From JAVXTH01 sp036641395 (GTDB lineage Bacteria; Bacillota_I; Bacilli_A; Erysipelotrichales; Erysipelotrichaceae), in NCBI GenBank assembly GCA_036641395.1, contig JAVWEY010000010.1, positions 1-40,983 on the forward strand: 40,983 nt of DNA. The letters are read 5' to 3'. The position numbers were made by a program, and so were the translations under genes. The notes under the pieces are model-generated. The model was not told the DNA's origin. It made no database searches and was given only the letters and a program-made list of their open reading frames with translations. Of the stretch, positions 40,793-40,983 are shown piece by piece; the first letter of the stretch is position 1, and the number at the start of each line of letters is the position of its first letter.

Positions 40793-40983
40793 ATGACGGA
40801 AAGAGAAAGAATGTTAGCAGGAGAGCTTTATGACTGTGGTGATAAGGAACTGTTAGAAAGATGGCATCTTGCAAAAGACTTAATGCGTGACTATAACAAC
40901 TGTTGTTCATCAGATAGTAAGGCAAAGACTCAAATATTAAACGAATTATTAGGCGGTCAAGGTAAGAATCTTTGGATAACAGC
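40793..40983 (+). CDS. Maltose/galactoside O-acetyltransferase, N-terminal part
   Basis: The frame starts with ATG preceded by GGGAG and runs off the right edge. The residues MTERERMLAGELYDCGDKEL and the following RWHLAKDLMRDYN match the N-terminal maltose-acetyltransferase (mac) domain that precedes the left-handed beta helix in Maa/LacA-type sugar O-acetyltransferases. These enzymes move acetyl from acetyl-CoA to sugars. Only about 63 residues are visible, so the substrate cannot be judged. The usual YxAxDPEL form is YDCGDKEL here. Confidence 0.82.
   Translation, partial: MTERERMLAGELYDCGDKELLERWHLAKDLMRDYNNCCSSDSKAKTQILNELLGGQGKNLWIT

Noticed and set aside
40862..40875. TGGCATCTTGCA as a sigma-54 promoter
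   Set aside because: Spacing between the GG and GC elements is too short and the site is within a coding region.

Overview
The window is chromosomal DNA from an AT-rich, low-GC Gram-positive bacterium (Bacillota). The gene families suggest an Erysipelotrichia or Clostridia-like lineage: a single-chain PurL of 1235 residues, RNA polymerase delta subunit, HrcA/CIRCE control, T-box and purine riboswitch control, and a sigma-54 gene. Lineage is inferred from gene content only. No phage, transposon, CRISPR array, rRNA or tRNA was seen. A 10-base N gap at 40701-40710 marks an assembly join.

Layout. 1-287: end of rsmI. 333-6614 (minus strand): chorismate and tyrosine operon aroB-aroC-aroF-aroF-aroA-tyrA with two tandem DAHP synthase genes. 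6615-6820: its leader, with a promoter, a 14-codon reading frame holding Tyr-Tyr-Phe-Tyr-Phe, a hairpin and an intrinsic terminator; this has the textbook layout of an aromatic amino acid attenuator. 6876-17808: purine operon purE-K-L-C-F-M-N-H, behind a purine riboswitch with the guanine-type specificity base, its terminator, and then a second short reading frame whose stop codon lies in a second terminator-like hairpin. 17891-19375 (minus): DUF1846 gene. 19685-20953: murA. 20972-23985: a T-box leader (specifier probably TGG) and a TrpXYZ-type ABC transporter. 24081-28726: rpmE, tdk-prfA-prmC, then rpoN and a small zinc-ribbon membrane protein. 28740-29534 (minus): unrecognised protein. 29621-30168: CIRCE-controlled hsp20. 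30281-32398: mnmE-tatD. 32523-33887 (minus): unrecognised membrane-anchored protein. 33966-34592 (minus): cytochrome b5-like lipoprotein, divergent from an OmpR-type two-component system (34738-36752), with shared 8-base repeats between them. 36777-38663 (minus): class A penicillin-binding protein. 38787-40524: DUF1934 protein, rpoE (delta), fba. 40566-40983: two gene fragments around the N gap.

How it works together. The left half is a biosynthetic block in which each operon carries its own RNA sensor: Tyr/Phe supply by leader-peptide translation (aro), guanine or hypoxanthine by riboswitch (pur), and charged tRNA-Trp by T-box (Trp uptake). All three leaders also contain a short reading frame. 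The most interesting candidates for an undescribed system are the aro leader peptide attenuator, the two-stage purE leader, and the two-component system sharing an 11-bp-spaced repeat with a haem-binding-type lipoprotein gene.
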